Positions 56,716 through 64,000 of a stretch of 64,000 bases of DNA are shown here, piece after piece. Positions within the stretch are counted from its first letter, which is position 1; every line of letters starts with the position of its first letter. The position numbers were made by a program, and so were the translations under genes. Source of the DNA: Thermocrinis sp. (lineage in GTDB: Bacteria; Aquificota; Aquificia; Aquificales; Aquificaceae); NCBI GenBank assembly GCA_028276475.1, contig JAPYWH010000005.1, positions 1 to 64,000 on the forward strand, given 5' to 3'. The notes beneath the pieces were generated by a model. The model saw only the letters and a program-made list of their open reading frames with translations, was not told the origin of the DNA and searched no databases.

Positions 56716-58380
56716 TTACTTCCTTCTTATCCTTCTTCCGCCACCAGAACCACCACCACCCTCAGAACCTCCAGTAGCCGCTAAATTAGCAGTCAGCCTT
56801 GCTACAAAGGCATCTTTGTCGCCTCTGCCGTAGCTTGTTTGCGCCCCGCCTGAAGTGCGAGGAAAGTTGGTGGAATTGGTATCTCCCGCCACATAGACCT
56901 CGCCCGTTGTGGGATGAATAGCAAGGGCTCTGGCATCATCGTCACCGCTTTCTCCCAGGTAGGTGGATTGCAGAATTTGGGTAAGACCTGAGTTCAGCCT
57001 TGCCACAAAGGCGTCAGGGTATAAGATTCTACAGCTACTGCAACTTGCCTGCGCCCCGCCGGTAGTATTAGGAAAGTCGGTGGAATTAGTATATCCCGCC
57101 ACATAGACCTCGCCCGTTGTGGGATGAATGGCAAGGGCTCTGGCATAATCGCCACTGCTTCCTCCCAGGTAGGTGGATTGGAGAATCTGGGTAAGGCTTG
57201 AGTTCAGCCTTGCCACAAAGGCGTCAGTGAGGCCTCCTCTGTAACTTGCCTGCGCCCCGCCTGAAGTGCGAGGAAAGTCGGTGGAAAGGGTCCATCCCGC
57301 CACATAGACATCGCCCGTTGTGGGATGAATAGCAATGGCTCTGGCATCATCGTCACCGCTTCCTCCCAGGTAGGTGGATTGCAGAATTTGGGTAAGGCTT
57401 GAGTTCAGCCTTGCCACAAAGGCGTCAGACCGTCCTCCGCCGTAGCTTGTTTGCGCCCCGCCAAAAATGCGAGGAAAGTCGGTGGAATTGGTAGCTCCCG
57501 CCACGTAAACATCTCCCGTTTTAGGATGAATGGCAAGGACGTAAGCCTCATCCCGACTGCTTCCTCCCAAATAGGTAGCCTGCAGAATTGGGTCTATCAC
57601 AACAGGCAAGCTTGGGTCTGCTTTGGCTACCTCAAAGCTGTAGCGGTTTTTGCCAATTAGCTTGTATGAAACTTCCACTGGAAGCTTTTTGCCATCCTTT
57701 TCCTGCCATGCTATGGGCTTAGAAAGCTTCAAATCTCCCAAACCAGTTTGGATGATTATCTCTCCATCCTTGGAAAGCTTTAAACCTTTTGCACCATCCA
57801 CCTGCACCTGAATTTTAGAAGGGTCCGCACCGGGCTGGACATAAAACAGCTTTTCCACCGTCTTTTGGGTGGCTTTGAGCTTTACCTCCACTCCAGACCA
57901 TACTTCACCCAAAGAAACATACCTGGAGGTGGAAAGTCCAGACCTGTGCTTGGAAGGGTCGTTGCCTATAAAGTAGCTAACCTTTGTCTGGAGTTCTTCC
58001 TCTCCCTTTATGGCTTGAACTTTGCCACCCACCCAGCGTTCAGAAATCACCCAGCTTTTGGAAGGGCATGCTTTTTCTTTGCACTCCTCTTTTTTGACTG
58101 CCACATGCAAGAGTTCGCCATCCTTAGTTATCCATGTGTTGCCAAAGTATCCTGGGGCAGAAAAAAGTGCCCTTTGGTCCCACTGCCCTTCGTTTTTGAC
58201 CCATCCACGTTCTAAGCCCGCAAGCTTTGCAGAAACAGCCTCCTTAGAGGGCGTTGAAGTAGTGGTTGAAGGTTCTGCCTTTGTCAGGCTTCTTGAGGCG
58301 GTTGATCGGCTACTTGCAAGCCAAGCTAAAGACAGCAAGCTGGCAATCAGCAGAAGGGTTAAAAGTATCCTTTTTGGCAC
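56716..58380 (-). CDS. secreted SBBP-repeat beta-propeller protein
   Basis: A 554-residue exported protein, start GTG at 58380 with an AGGGAGGT ribosome site. Signal peptide (ILLTLLLIASLLSLAWLAS), a Ser/Thr-rich linker, the domain that usually precedes SBBP repeats (GWVKNEGQWDQRALFSAPGY, residues about 60-260), then four SBBP repeats of 67-70 residues with the core DVYVAGxTxSTDFP and DAFVARLNS. The end is a Gly/Ser run followed by RRIRRK, with no membrane helix. Four repeats are too few for a full seven-bladed propeller unless chains associate. Likely a surface or periplasmic scaffold; function unknown. Confidence 0.85.
   Translation of the reverse strand: MPKRILLTLLLIASLLSLAWLASSRSTASRSLTKAEPSTTTSTPSKEAVSAKLAGLERGWVKNEGQWDQRALFSAPGYFGNTWITKDGELLHVAVKKEECKEKACPSKSWVISERWVGGKVQAIKGEEELQTKVSYFIGNDPSKHRSGLSTSRYVSLGEVWSGVEVKLKATQKTVEKLFYVQPGADPSKIQVQVDGAKGLKLSKDGEIIIQTGLGDLKLSKPIAWQEKDGKKLPVEVSYKLIGKNRYSFEVAKADPSLPVVIDPILQATYLGGSSRDEAYVLAIHPKTGDVYVAGATNSTDFPRIFGGAQTSYGGGRSDAFVARLNSSLTQILQSTYLGGSGDDDARAIAIHPTTGDVYVAGWTLSTDFPRTSGGAQASYRGGLTDAFVARLNSSLTQILQSTYLGGSSGDYARALAIHPTTGEVYVAGYTNSTDFPNTTGGAQASCSSCRILYPDAFVARLNSGLTQILQSTYLGESGDDDARALAIHPTTGEVYVAGDTNSTNFPRTSGGAQTSYGRGDKDAFVARLTANLAATGGSEGGGGSGGGRRIRRK
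56776..57588 (-). repeat. four in-gene SBBP DNA repeats of about 201 bp
   Basis: Repeat units begin at the ATT (Ile) codons at 57588, 57387, 57186 and 56976 on the minus strand, with lengths 201, 201, 210 and about 200 bp. Units 2 to 4 are very similar at the DNA level, with long shared stretches around the YLGGS and AIHPTTG codons. This suggests recent duplication or gene conversion and a potential for copy-number change. Confidence 0.8.
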
Positions 58381-58410
58381 GGCTAAACCTCCCTTTAGTT
58401 GTTAGATAAG

Positions 58411-58444
58411 ATTATAAAAAAGCAAATCCTTAGGGTGAGAAATT
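58411..58444 (-). promoter_or_regulatory. promoter of the SBBP gene with TTCTCACCC element
   Basis: AATTTCTCACCC (58433-58444, minus strand) lies 16 nt upstream of TATAAT (58411-58416). The start codon is 30 nt further, so this transcript has a normal leader with an AGGGAGGT ribosome site. Confidence 0.55.
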
Positions 58445-58466
58445 ACCACAGCGTTAATCCCTTTCC

Positions 58467-60356
58467 TCAGGATATAACATAAGCAGGCTTTAAAAAGACT
58501 GCACCCAAGGGTGGAAGGGTTAAAGAGAGGGAATACTGCCTCCCGTGAAAGGGAACATCCTCTGCCATTACCCTGCCCATGTTTCCTATGTTGGCACCGC
58601 CGTATAGTTCCGAGTCTGAATTGAAGATCTCCAACCAAAGCCCGCCCTTTGGCACACCCACCCGGTAGTTATATCTTGGCACGGGTGTGAAGTTCAAAAC
58701 CACCAGAACAATCTCTCCAGACTTTAACTTTCTCAAAAAGGAGATCACACTCTGCTCATAATCGGAAAAATCCACCCACTCAAAGCCCGCCGGATCGCAG
58801 TCCAGCTCATGAAGGGCTCTTTCTTTTCGGTAAAGCTCGTTTAAATCCTTCACGAGCCTTTGCACCCCTCTGTGGGGGAAGTATTCCAAAAGGTGCCAAT
58901 CTAAGCTTTGATTGTGGTCCCACTCCCTCCACTGTCCAAACTCTCCACCCATAAAAAGCAGTTTCTTTCCCGGAAAGGCGTACATGTAAGAGAACAAAAG
59001 CCTAAGGTTGGCAAACTTTTGCCAGTCATCCTTGGGCATCTTTCCCAGAAGGGAACCCTTGCCATGGACTACCTCATCGTGGGAAAGGGGCAGGACAAAA
59101 TTTTCAGAAAATGCATACCAAACGCTGAAGGTTAGCTTGTCGTGATGGTATTTTCTGTATATGGGGTCCTTGGAAAAGTAAAAAAGGGTGTCGTTCATCC
59201 AGCCCATGTTCCACTTATAGCCAAAGCCAAGACCTCCCATGTATGTGGGTTTGCTAACCATGGGCCATGCGGTGGATTCCTCCGCGAAGGTGTGAATGCC
59301 CGGAAAGTCCCTGTATAGGGTTTCGTTTAGTTTTCTCAAAAACTCTATGGCTTCCAAGTTTTCCTTCCCACCGTAAATGTTGGGGACCCACTCGGTGCGG
59401 GAATAGTCCAAATACAGCATAGAAGCCACCGCATCAACCCTTAACCCATCCGCATGATAGACATCTATCCAAAAGTGGGCACTGCTGAGCAGAAAGGACC
59501 TAACCTCTCCCTTTGAGTAATCAAAGACAAAACTTTTCCAGTCGGGATGCCATCTTTTCCTCCAGTCCTCGTACTCATAAAGGTGGGTGCCGTCAAAGAA
59601 AGCCAAGCCGTGCCCGTCGGTAGGAAAGTGGGAGGGCACCCAGTCAAGGATCACTCCAACGCCCCTTTGGTGGAGGCTGTCTATCAGATACATAATGTCC
59701 TGAGGTGTTCCATACCGAGAGGTGGGTGCAAAATAGTTGGTAATCTGATAACCCCAAGAGCCATAAAAGGGATGTTCCATAATGGGTAAAAATTCCACAT
59801 GGCTAAAGCCCATCTCCTTTACATACTCACTTAGCCAATGGGCAAGCTCCCAATAGTGCAAGGACCGATTTTGATCTTCTGGCACCCTTCTCCAAGAGCC
59901 CAAATGCACTTCATAAATGCTAACCGGTGCATGATAGTCAATGTGCCTCCCCCTCTCCCTCATCCATCCATCATCCTGCCAGTCATAGCTAAGGTCCCAC
60001 ACAATGGACGCATTGCCGGGGGGTTGCTCGCAGAAGAAGGCAAAGGGGTCTGATTTTTCCCTGCCCACTCCGTCGGCACCCACCACAAAGTATTTGTATT
60101 TACATCCTTTCCAAACACCGGGCACAAAGAGCTCCCATATGCCGGATGGGTCTGGGCGCTTTTTCATTGGGTGGGAGAACTTGTCCCAACCGTTGAAGTC
60201 TCCAAAGACATAAACCTCTCTTGCGAAAGGAGCCCAGACTGCAAAATGGCACCCACCCTCTATCAGATGGGCACCGAGCTTTCTGTAAAGCCTTGTGTGG
60301 GTGCCCTCCTTAAAGAGGTATATATCGTAATCAGTTATGGGAGAGTAAAAAGCCAT
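58467..60356 (-). CDS. glgB: 1,4-alpha-glucan branching enzyme
   Basis: A 629-residue GH13 branching enzyme introducing alpha-1,6 branches in glycogen. An N-terminal CBM48 domain ([20 protein letters not shown]) is followed by the GH13 barrel with nucleophile Asp in [15 protein letters not shown] (about residue 310), acid Glu in [11 protein letters not shown] (about 365) and [16 protein letters not shown]. Other glg genes are not in the window. It shares 1 nt with the ilvD stop, an odd operon partner. Confidence 0.97.
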   Translation of the reverse strand: MAFYSPITDYDIYLFKEGTHTRLYRKLGAHLIEGGCHFAVWAPFAREVYVFGDFNGWDKFSHPMKKRPDPSGIWELFVPGVWKGCKYKYFVVGADGVGREKSDPFAFFCEQPPGNASIVWDLSYDWQDDGWMRERGRHIDYHAPVSIYEVHLGSWRRVPEDQNRSLHYWELAHWLSEYVKEMGFSHVEFLPIMEHPFYGSWGYQITNYFAPTSRYGTPQDIMYLIDSLHQRGVGVILDWVPSHFPTDGHGLAFFDGTHLYEYEDWRKRWHPDWKSFVFDYSKGEVRSFLLSSAHFWIDVYHADGLRVDAVASMLYLDYSRTEWVPNIYGGKENLEAIEFLRKLNETLYRDFPGIHTFAEESTAWPMVSKPTYMGGLGFGYKWNMGWMNDTLFYFSKDPIYRKYHHDKLTFSVWYAFSENFVLPLSHDEVVHGKGSLLGKMPKDDWQKFANLRLLFSYMYAFPGKKLLFMGGEFGQWREWDHNQSLDWHLLEYFPHRGVQRLVKDLNELYRKERALHELDCDPAGFEWVDFSDYEQSVISFLRKLKSGEIVLVVLNFTPVPRYNYRVGVPKGGLWLEIFNSDSELYGGANIGNMGRVMAEDVPFHGRQYSLSLTLPPLGAVFLKPAYVIS

Positions 60357-62020
60357 TAATCAGAAAGCACTGCCCCCTTTGACGCACTTTGAACAAATTT
60401 AACATACCTTCTGAGCCACCGGCTCTTTATCTCCTTCTGTTTGGGCACAAAGTTTTTGAGCCTCTCTTGGAATTCCTCCTCGGGGATCAAGAGCTCTATC
60501 CTTCTACCCGGTATGTCTATGAGAATTTCGTCGCCATCCTTGACTATGCCTATGGGACCGCCTGCAGCTGCCTCTGGGGATATGTGTCCCACGCAGGCAC
60601 CACGGGTGCCACCGGAGAACCTTCCGTCGGTGATCAGGGCTACCTTGTCCCCCAAGCCCATACCCATGATGGCGGAGGTAGGAGAGAGCATCTCCCTCAT
60701 ACCCGGACTGCCCTTTGGACCCTCATACCTTATAACCACCACATGCCCCGGCTTGACCCTGCCGGACATGATGCCCTCTATGGCGGACTCCTCCGAGTCA
60801 AAGCATATGGCTTTTCCTTTAAAGACAAGCATGCTTTCCACCACGCCCGCAGTCTTTACCACCGCACCCTCCGGTGCCAGATTGCCAAAGAGTATAGCAA
60901 GCCCGCCCTCTTTGGAGTATGGGTTCTCTATCCTTCTTATTACCTCTCCGTCTGCGTCCGGTGCAGATTCTGCGACCTCACTAAGGGTCTTTCCACTTAC
61001 CGTCATCTGGTCTGGATGGGGCAAATACCCGCCCCTGATCATCTCCTTGAGAAGGGCAGGAATACCACCCACACTGTCTAAGTCTTGGATGTGATAGTTG
61101 GAAGATGGGGATATTTTGCACAAGGTGGGCGTTCTCTTGGATATTTCGTTTATACGGTTCATGTCGTAGTCTATGCCCGCTTCGTTGGCTATTGCCAAAA
61201 GGTGTAAAACCGTGTTGGTGGAACCGCCCATGGCTATATCCACCGCAAAGGCGTTATCAAAGGCCTCTACGGTAAGAATATCCCTTGGTTTTAAGTCCTT
61301 TTCCAATAGCTCCATGATCTTCCTTGCTGCGGTTCTTGCCAACAGTTCCCTCCTTGGGTCTACCGCAGGAATGGTGCCGTTGCCGGGCAATCCAAGACCT
61401 AAAACCTCCGTTATGCAGTTCATAGAGTTGGCGGTGAACATTCCCGAACAGCTACCACAGGTGGGGCACGCAGATTGCTCTATGACCTTTAACTGCCCTT
61501 CGTCTATCTTTCCGGCTTTTAGCTGTCCTATACCCTCAAAGACGCTTATTAGGTCTACCTTTTTGCCGTTGACCTCACCCGCCAGCATAGGACCACCGCT
61601 TATGAAGATGGTGGGAATGTTTAGCCTAGCGGCAGCCATGAGCATTCCGGGGACGATCTTGTCGCAGTTGGGTATGCATATTAATGCGTCAAGCTGATGG
61701 GCTTCCACCACCGTTTCCACCGAGTCTGCAATCAGCTCCCTTGAGGGCAAGGAGTAGTGCATGCCATAGTGCCCCATGGCAATGCCATCATCCACCCCGA
61801 TCACGTTGAACTCTATGGGCACACCGCCCGCCTTTCGCACCTCTTCCTTGATGGGTTCCACGAACTCCCTAAGATGCACATGCCCGGGGATTATGTCTAT
61901 GTATGAGTTTGCTATGCCAATGAGTGGCTTGTCAAAATCCTCATCGGTAAGCCCGCAAGCCCTGAGCAGAGCCCTATGTGGAGACCTTTCTATGCCTTTT
62001 TTAACCTTGTCGCTCCTCAT
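60356..62020 (-). CDS. ilvD: dihydroxy-acid dehydratase
   Basis: A 554-residue IlvD, third step of branched-chain amino acid synthesis. Iron-sulfur cluster Cys are in [12 protein letters not shown] (about residue 119) and [18 protein letters not shown] (about 190). [20 protein letters not shown] and the C-terminal [20 protein letters not shown] are conserved. A TATACT box lies 7 nt before its ATG, inside the 3' end of the preceding gene, with which it overlaps by 20 bp. Confidence 0.98.
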   Translation of the reverse strand: MRSDKVKKGIERSPHRALLRACGLTDEDFDKPLIGIANSYIDIIPGHVHLREFVEPIKEEVRKAGGVPIEFNVIGVDDGIAMGHYGMHYSLPSRELIADSVETVVEAHQLDALICIPNCDKIVPGMLMAAARLNIPTIFISGGPMLAGEVNGKKVDLISVFEGIGQLKAGKIDEGQLKVIEQSACPTCGSCSGMFTANSMNCITEVLGLGLPGNGTIPAVDPRRELLARTAARKIMELLEKDLKPRDILTVEAFDNAFAVDIAMGGSTNTVLHLLAIANEAGIDYDMNRINEISKRTPTLCKISPSSNYHIQDLDSVGGIPALLKEMIRGGYLPHPDQMTVSGKTLSEVAESAPDADGEVIRRIENPYSKEGGLAILFGNLAPEGAVVKTAGVVESMLVFKGKAICFDSEESAIEGIMSGRVKPGHVVVIRYEGPKGSPGMREMLSPTSAIMGMGLGDKVALITDGRFSGGTRGACVGHISPEAAAGGPIGIVKDGDEILIDIPGRRIELLIPEEEFQERLKNFVPKQKEIKSRWLRRYVKFVQSASKGAVLSD

Positions 62021-62375
62021 GGAGATAAGTATAAATTAACTCTTCAAGGTTGCAACCTTCTTTAACCCGAACCCTTTCTCCCTTTTCCGGCATCTCTAAA
62101 AAAATTTCCAAGGCATAGCAGGGTTTGTGGCTTAGGGCTTCTTGGTAAAACTCTTGGGCTTGGCTTTCTTGCCCCAAGGCTAAGTTTGTTAGTGCAAGCA
62201 AAAGATATTTTTCGTGGCAATCTTGGGCGAGCATGAGCCACTTGGTGGCTTCTAAGTATCTAAACTCGGTTATATACCTAACTCCCACCCAAAAGTGGTC
62301 CCTCTCTCCCAAAAGGTCTCCTTTACTCAGTTTTTTTCCATCCCTGTGTATAACAATTCGGAACTTTACCCGCAT
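62001..62375 (-). CDS. small TPR-like protein between dnaB and ilvD
   Basis: A 124-residue soluble protein. Its middle ([20 protein letters not shown], then [17 protein letters not shown]) reads as about two TPR-type helical pairs. No enzyme motif is seen. It starts 1 bp after the dnaB stop and its 3' end contains the ilvD promoter. Unknown function; I do not recognise a named family. Confidence 0.72.
   Translation of the reverse strand: MRVKFRIVIHRDGKKLSKGDLLGERDHFWVGVRYITEFRYLEATKWLMLAQDCHEKYLLLALTNLALGQESQAQEFYQEALSHKPCYALEIFLEMPEKGERVRVKEGCNLEELIYTYLHEERQG
62028..62033 (-). promoter_or_regulatory. -10 box of ilvD, leaderless type
   Basis: TATACT on the minus strand ends 7 nt before the ilvD ATG. 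The intervening TATCTCC has no ribosome site. Confidence 0.45.
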
Positions 62376-62376
62376 G

Positions 62377-63780
62377 CTAAAAATCTAAATCGTAGTCATC
62401 GGGAGAAAATTCCTCTTCTTCTGCCGGCTCGTAGGGCTCCACCCTCTTTGTGCCAGAGTAGGTGGGAGAAAGGGACTTGAACATGGTTGTGTCCTTCATA
62501 AAGGCGAGCTTTACTATGCCCGTGGGACCCTGACGCTGTTTTGCCACAATTATCTCCGCTATACCCTCCTCCTCTGGGGATGGGTTCTTTTTGTAATACT
62601 CGGGTCTGTGGATAAAAAGGATCAAGTCCGCATCCTGTTCAATCTGTCCGCTTTCCCGCAAGTCCGCCAGCTGTGGGCGTTTGTCGCTTCTGTGCTCAAC
62701 CTGACGGGAAAGCTGGGCGAGGGCTACCACTGGCACCTGAATTTCTTTGGCAAGGGCTTTTAGGTTCCTTGATATTTCAGCAACCTCCTCTTGGCGGGAG
62801 CTTCTCCTGTGGGGTGGTCTAAGAAGTTGCAGGTAATCCACAAAGATTATTCCCACGTTCTTTTCCTTCTTTAACTTTCTGCTTTTGATCCTCAGTTCAG
62901 TGGTGGAAAGGGTAGGAGTGTCGTCTATGTATATATCCCTTGAGGAAAGTTCCAAGGCTGAATTGAGCAGTTTTCTCCAATCCTCCTCGGATATAAAACC
63001 CTTTCTTATGTTCTGAAGCCCTACACCCGAAAGCATAGAAAGCATTCTCATTACAAGCTGTTCTTTACTCATTTCCAAGGAAAATATCGCCAAGGGCACC
63101 TTTTCCTCAAAGGCAAGGTTAAGAACCATGGAGAGCATAAAACTACTTTTGCCCATCCCGGGTCTTGCGGCGACGATCACAAGGTCTGAGGGATGAAAGC
63201 CCGTGGTTAGCATATCAAGGTCTATAAAGCCTGAGGGTGTGCCAGTGATCACCTTCTCTTCGTTTTTTCTCTTTTCAATGATCTCCAAAACTTCGTTGGC
63301 TACCTCTTTTATGTGATAATAATGGCTTATTTGGTGTTTTTCGGATATTTCATAGAGCTTTTGGGTTGTCCTTTCCACCAAAAGACTAAGGTCGGGAGAT
63401 TCTTGGACATTCTTCAGGATCTCAATGGATAAGTCCATTAGCCTTCTTAACCCTGCCTTCTCCTTTACGCTGTTTATTGCTTCCAAAAGCAGTGGTCCCT
63501 CCGCCGCCTCTTGGGCTAAGGCATAGACCAATTCCATGCTGACCCTGTCCTGCAGTCCGGACTTTATCAGATAATTTCTCAAAACAATGTCATCCCAATC
63601 CTTCCCTTTATCCTCCCAAACCTTGCAGAGCAGGGAAAACAAAAGCCTGTGAGTTTCAAAGTAAAAGTCTTCTTCACGAAGATATTCAAGGACGGTGGGG
63701 ATGTTGTCTGGGTCCTTGATCATGGCGCCCAAAACCGCCCTCTCTGCCAGCTCGTCGGTGGGATGTTCAGGGAGCTCCAT
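62377..63780 (-). CDS. dnaB: replicative DNA helicase DnaB
   Basis: A 467-residue DnaB. The N-terminal DnaG-interacting domain (ELAERAVLGAMIKDPDNI) leads to a RecA-type ATPase with Walker A VAARPGMGKSSFM (about residue 203), Walker B GIIFVDYLQLL (about 310) and the arginine finger region QIEQDADLILFIHRPEYY. The acidic C-terminal tail (EEEEFSPDDYDLDF) may bind loader proteins. No intein is present. It is followed after 1 bp by the TPR-like gene. Confidence 0.98.
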   Translation of the reverse strand: MELPEHPTDELAERAVLGAMIKDPDNIPTVLEYLREEDFYFETHRLLFSLLCKVWEDKGKDWDDIVLRNYLIKSGLQDRVSMELVYALAQEAAEGPLLLEAINSVKEKAGLRRLMDLSIEILKNVQESPDLSLLVERTTQKLYEISEKHQISHYYHIKEVANEVLEIIEKRKNEEKVITGTPSGFIDLDMLTTGFHPSDLVIVAARPGMGKSSFMLSMVLNLAFEEKVPLAIFSLEMSKEQLVMRMLSMLSGVGLQNIRKGFISEEDWRKLLNSALELSSRDIYIDDTPTLSTTELRIKSRKLKKEKNVGIIFVDYLQLLRPPHRRSSRQEEVAEISRNLKALAKEIQVPVVALAQLSRQVEHRSDKRPQLADLRESGQIEQDADLILFIHRPEYYKKNPSPEEEGIAEIIVAKQRQGPTGIVKLAFMKDTTMFKSLSPTYSGTKRVEPYEPAEEEEFSPDDYDLDF

Positions 63781-63787
63781 GGCGAAA

Positions 63788-63793
63788 GATATA
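63788..63793 (-). promoter_or_regulatory. candidate -10 box of dnaB
   Basis: TATATC on the minus strand ends 7 nt before the dnaB ATG. It is a weaker hexamer than at other sites, and dnaB could also be transcribed with the gene upstream, whose stop is 24 bp away. Confidence 0.35.
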
Positions 63794-63804
63794 AATATAA
63801 ACCC

Positions 63805-64000
63805 TCAGTCAAAAATGGACCCACCCGCCAGCAGATGTCCTAATAAACCAGTCATGTTGAGATAAACCCGGTCAAATTCCAGCACCCAAAAGTTTTCTTC
63901 TTTTTCCAACCGCCTTTGTAGTATTTGCACCTGTGAGGACGCATGCTTTATGCCTTCAAAAAAGAGGAGGGCATTTTCCCTTGTTTTAAACCTGCACCGG
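63805..64000 (-). CDS. 3' end of an unknown gene upstream of dnaB (partial)
   Basis: The frame is open from the right edge of the window to a TGA at 63805-63807, giving 64 C-terminal residues of a protein that starts outside. The visible part is helical (VQILQRRLEKEENFWVLEFD) and ends GHLLAGGSIFD. I do not recognise it. Codon use fits the neighbours, and the 24-bp gap to dnaB suggests one transcript. Confidence 0.6.
   Translation of the reverse strand, partial: RCRFKTRENALLFFEGIKHASSQVQILQRRLEKEENFWVLEFDRVYLNMTGLLGHLLAGGSIFD

Noticed and set aside
60389-61094. Two long forward frames antisense to ilvD
   Set aside because: The ilvD frame is fully conserved; the antisense translations show no domains.

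Overview
The window looks like chromosome of a thermophilic, chemolithotrophic member of the Aquificaceae (Hydrogenobacter/Thermocrinis/Aquifex relatives). Grounds: tightly packed, overlapping genes; dispersed ATP synthase genes with paired b and b' subunits; proteins rich in Lys and Glu; a GyrA without an obvious GyrA box; an Aas-type three-domain acyl-ACP synthetase/acyltransferase; and an energy-converting hydrogenase-like gene set. No rRNA genes, prophage or insertion sequence were recognised. Genus-level placement is inference.

Layout. 1-2690: truncated trypsin-like protease with an FHA domain, a SIMPL-domain secreted protein, a small unknown gene. 2666-5935: arsenic operon (arsR, CxxC thioredoxin-like protein, ArsP-like permease, arsC, arsB). 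6070-7922: YihY-type membrane protein and a lysine 2,3-aminomutase-family radical SAM enzyme. 8012-8235: a short CRISPR array with its own leader promoter but no cas genes, then about 490 bp of non-coding DNA with an 8-bp tandem repeat and hairpins. 8726-13339: atpG-ftsY-lon. 13361-20513: an AT-rich island encoding a six-subunit Hyf-like complex as two convergent operons; its large subunit has lost all NiFe ligands. 20800-22790: small membrane proteins, a QueC-like PP-loop enzyme and a TauE/SafE permease. 22810-22957: tRNA-Cys and tRNA-Gly. 22981-32085: yicC, ndk, atpH-atpF-atpF', rpiB, gatB, an HTH/coiled-coil protein, a Dgk1/Sec59-like kinase, guaA and ahcY. 32133-37811: DUF996 protein, feoAB, and a molybdate transporter operon whose modA is broken. 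37862-41623: recR, ChaN-like, rimI, proC, pgeF, birA. 41609-45138: flgK-flgL and trpC. 45153-49403: TusA-DUF3343 fusion, a membrane protein, a tandem HepT/DUF86-like protein, prepilin peptidase and two DUF29 paralogues. 49490-53356: gyrA, tsf, pyrH. 53349-58380: aas, yajC, an unknown gene and a secreted SBBP beta-propeller protein. 58467-64000: glgB, ilvD, a TPR-like gene, dnaB and a truncated unknown gene.

The most notable non-gene signal is promoter architecture. At least fifteen genes have a -10 hexamer (TATAAT, TAAAAT or close variants) ending only 6-9 nt before the start codon, usually without a Shine-Dalgarno sequence, which predicts leaderless or nearly leaderless mRNAs. At three divergent gene pairs the two opposing -10 boxes overlap. 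Three promoters (arsR, the gene before yajC, the SBBP gene) share a TTCTCACCC element 16-17 nt upstream of the -10 where a -35 box should lie, suggesting a common activator or non-housekeeping sigma factor.

Genes with clear joint roles: the ars operon detoxifies arsenic; atpG and atpHFF' contribute to one F1Fo ATPase; feoAB imports ferrous iron; flgK and flgL form the hook-filament junction; the hyf island would form a proton- or sodium-translocating membrane complex with an unknown redox partner. All functions are predictions from sequence only.
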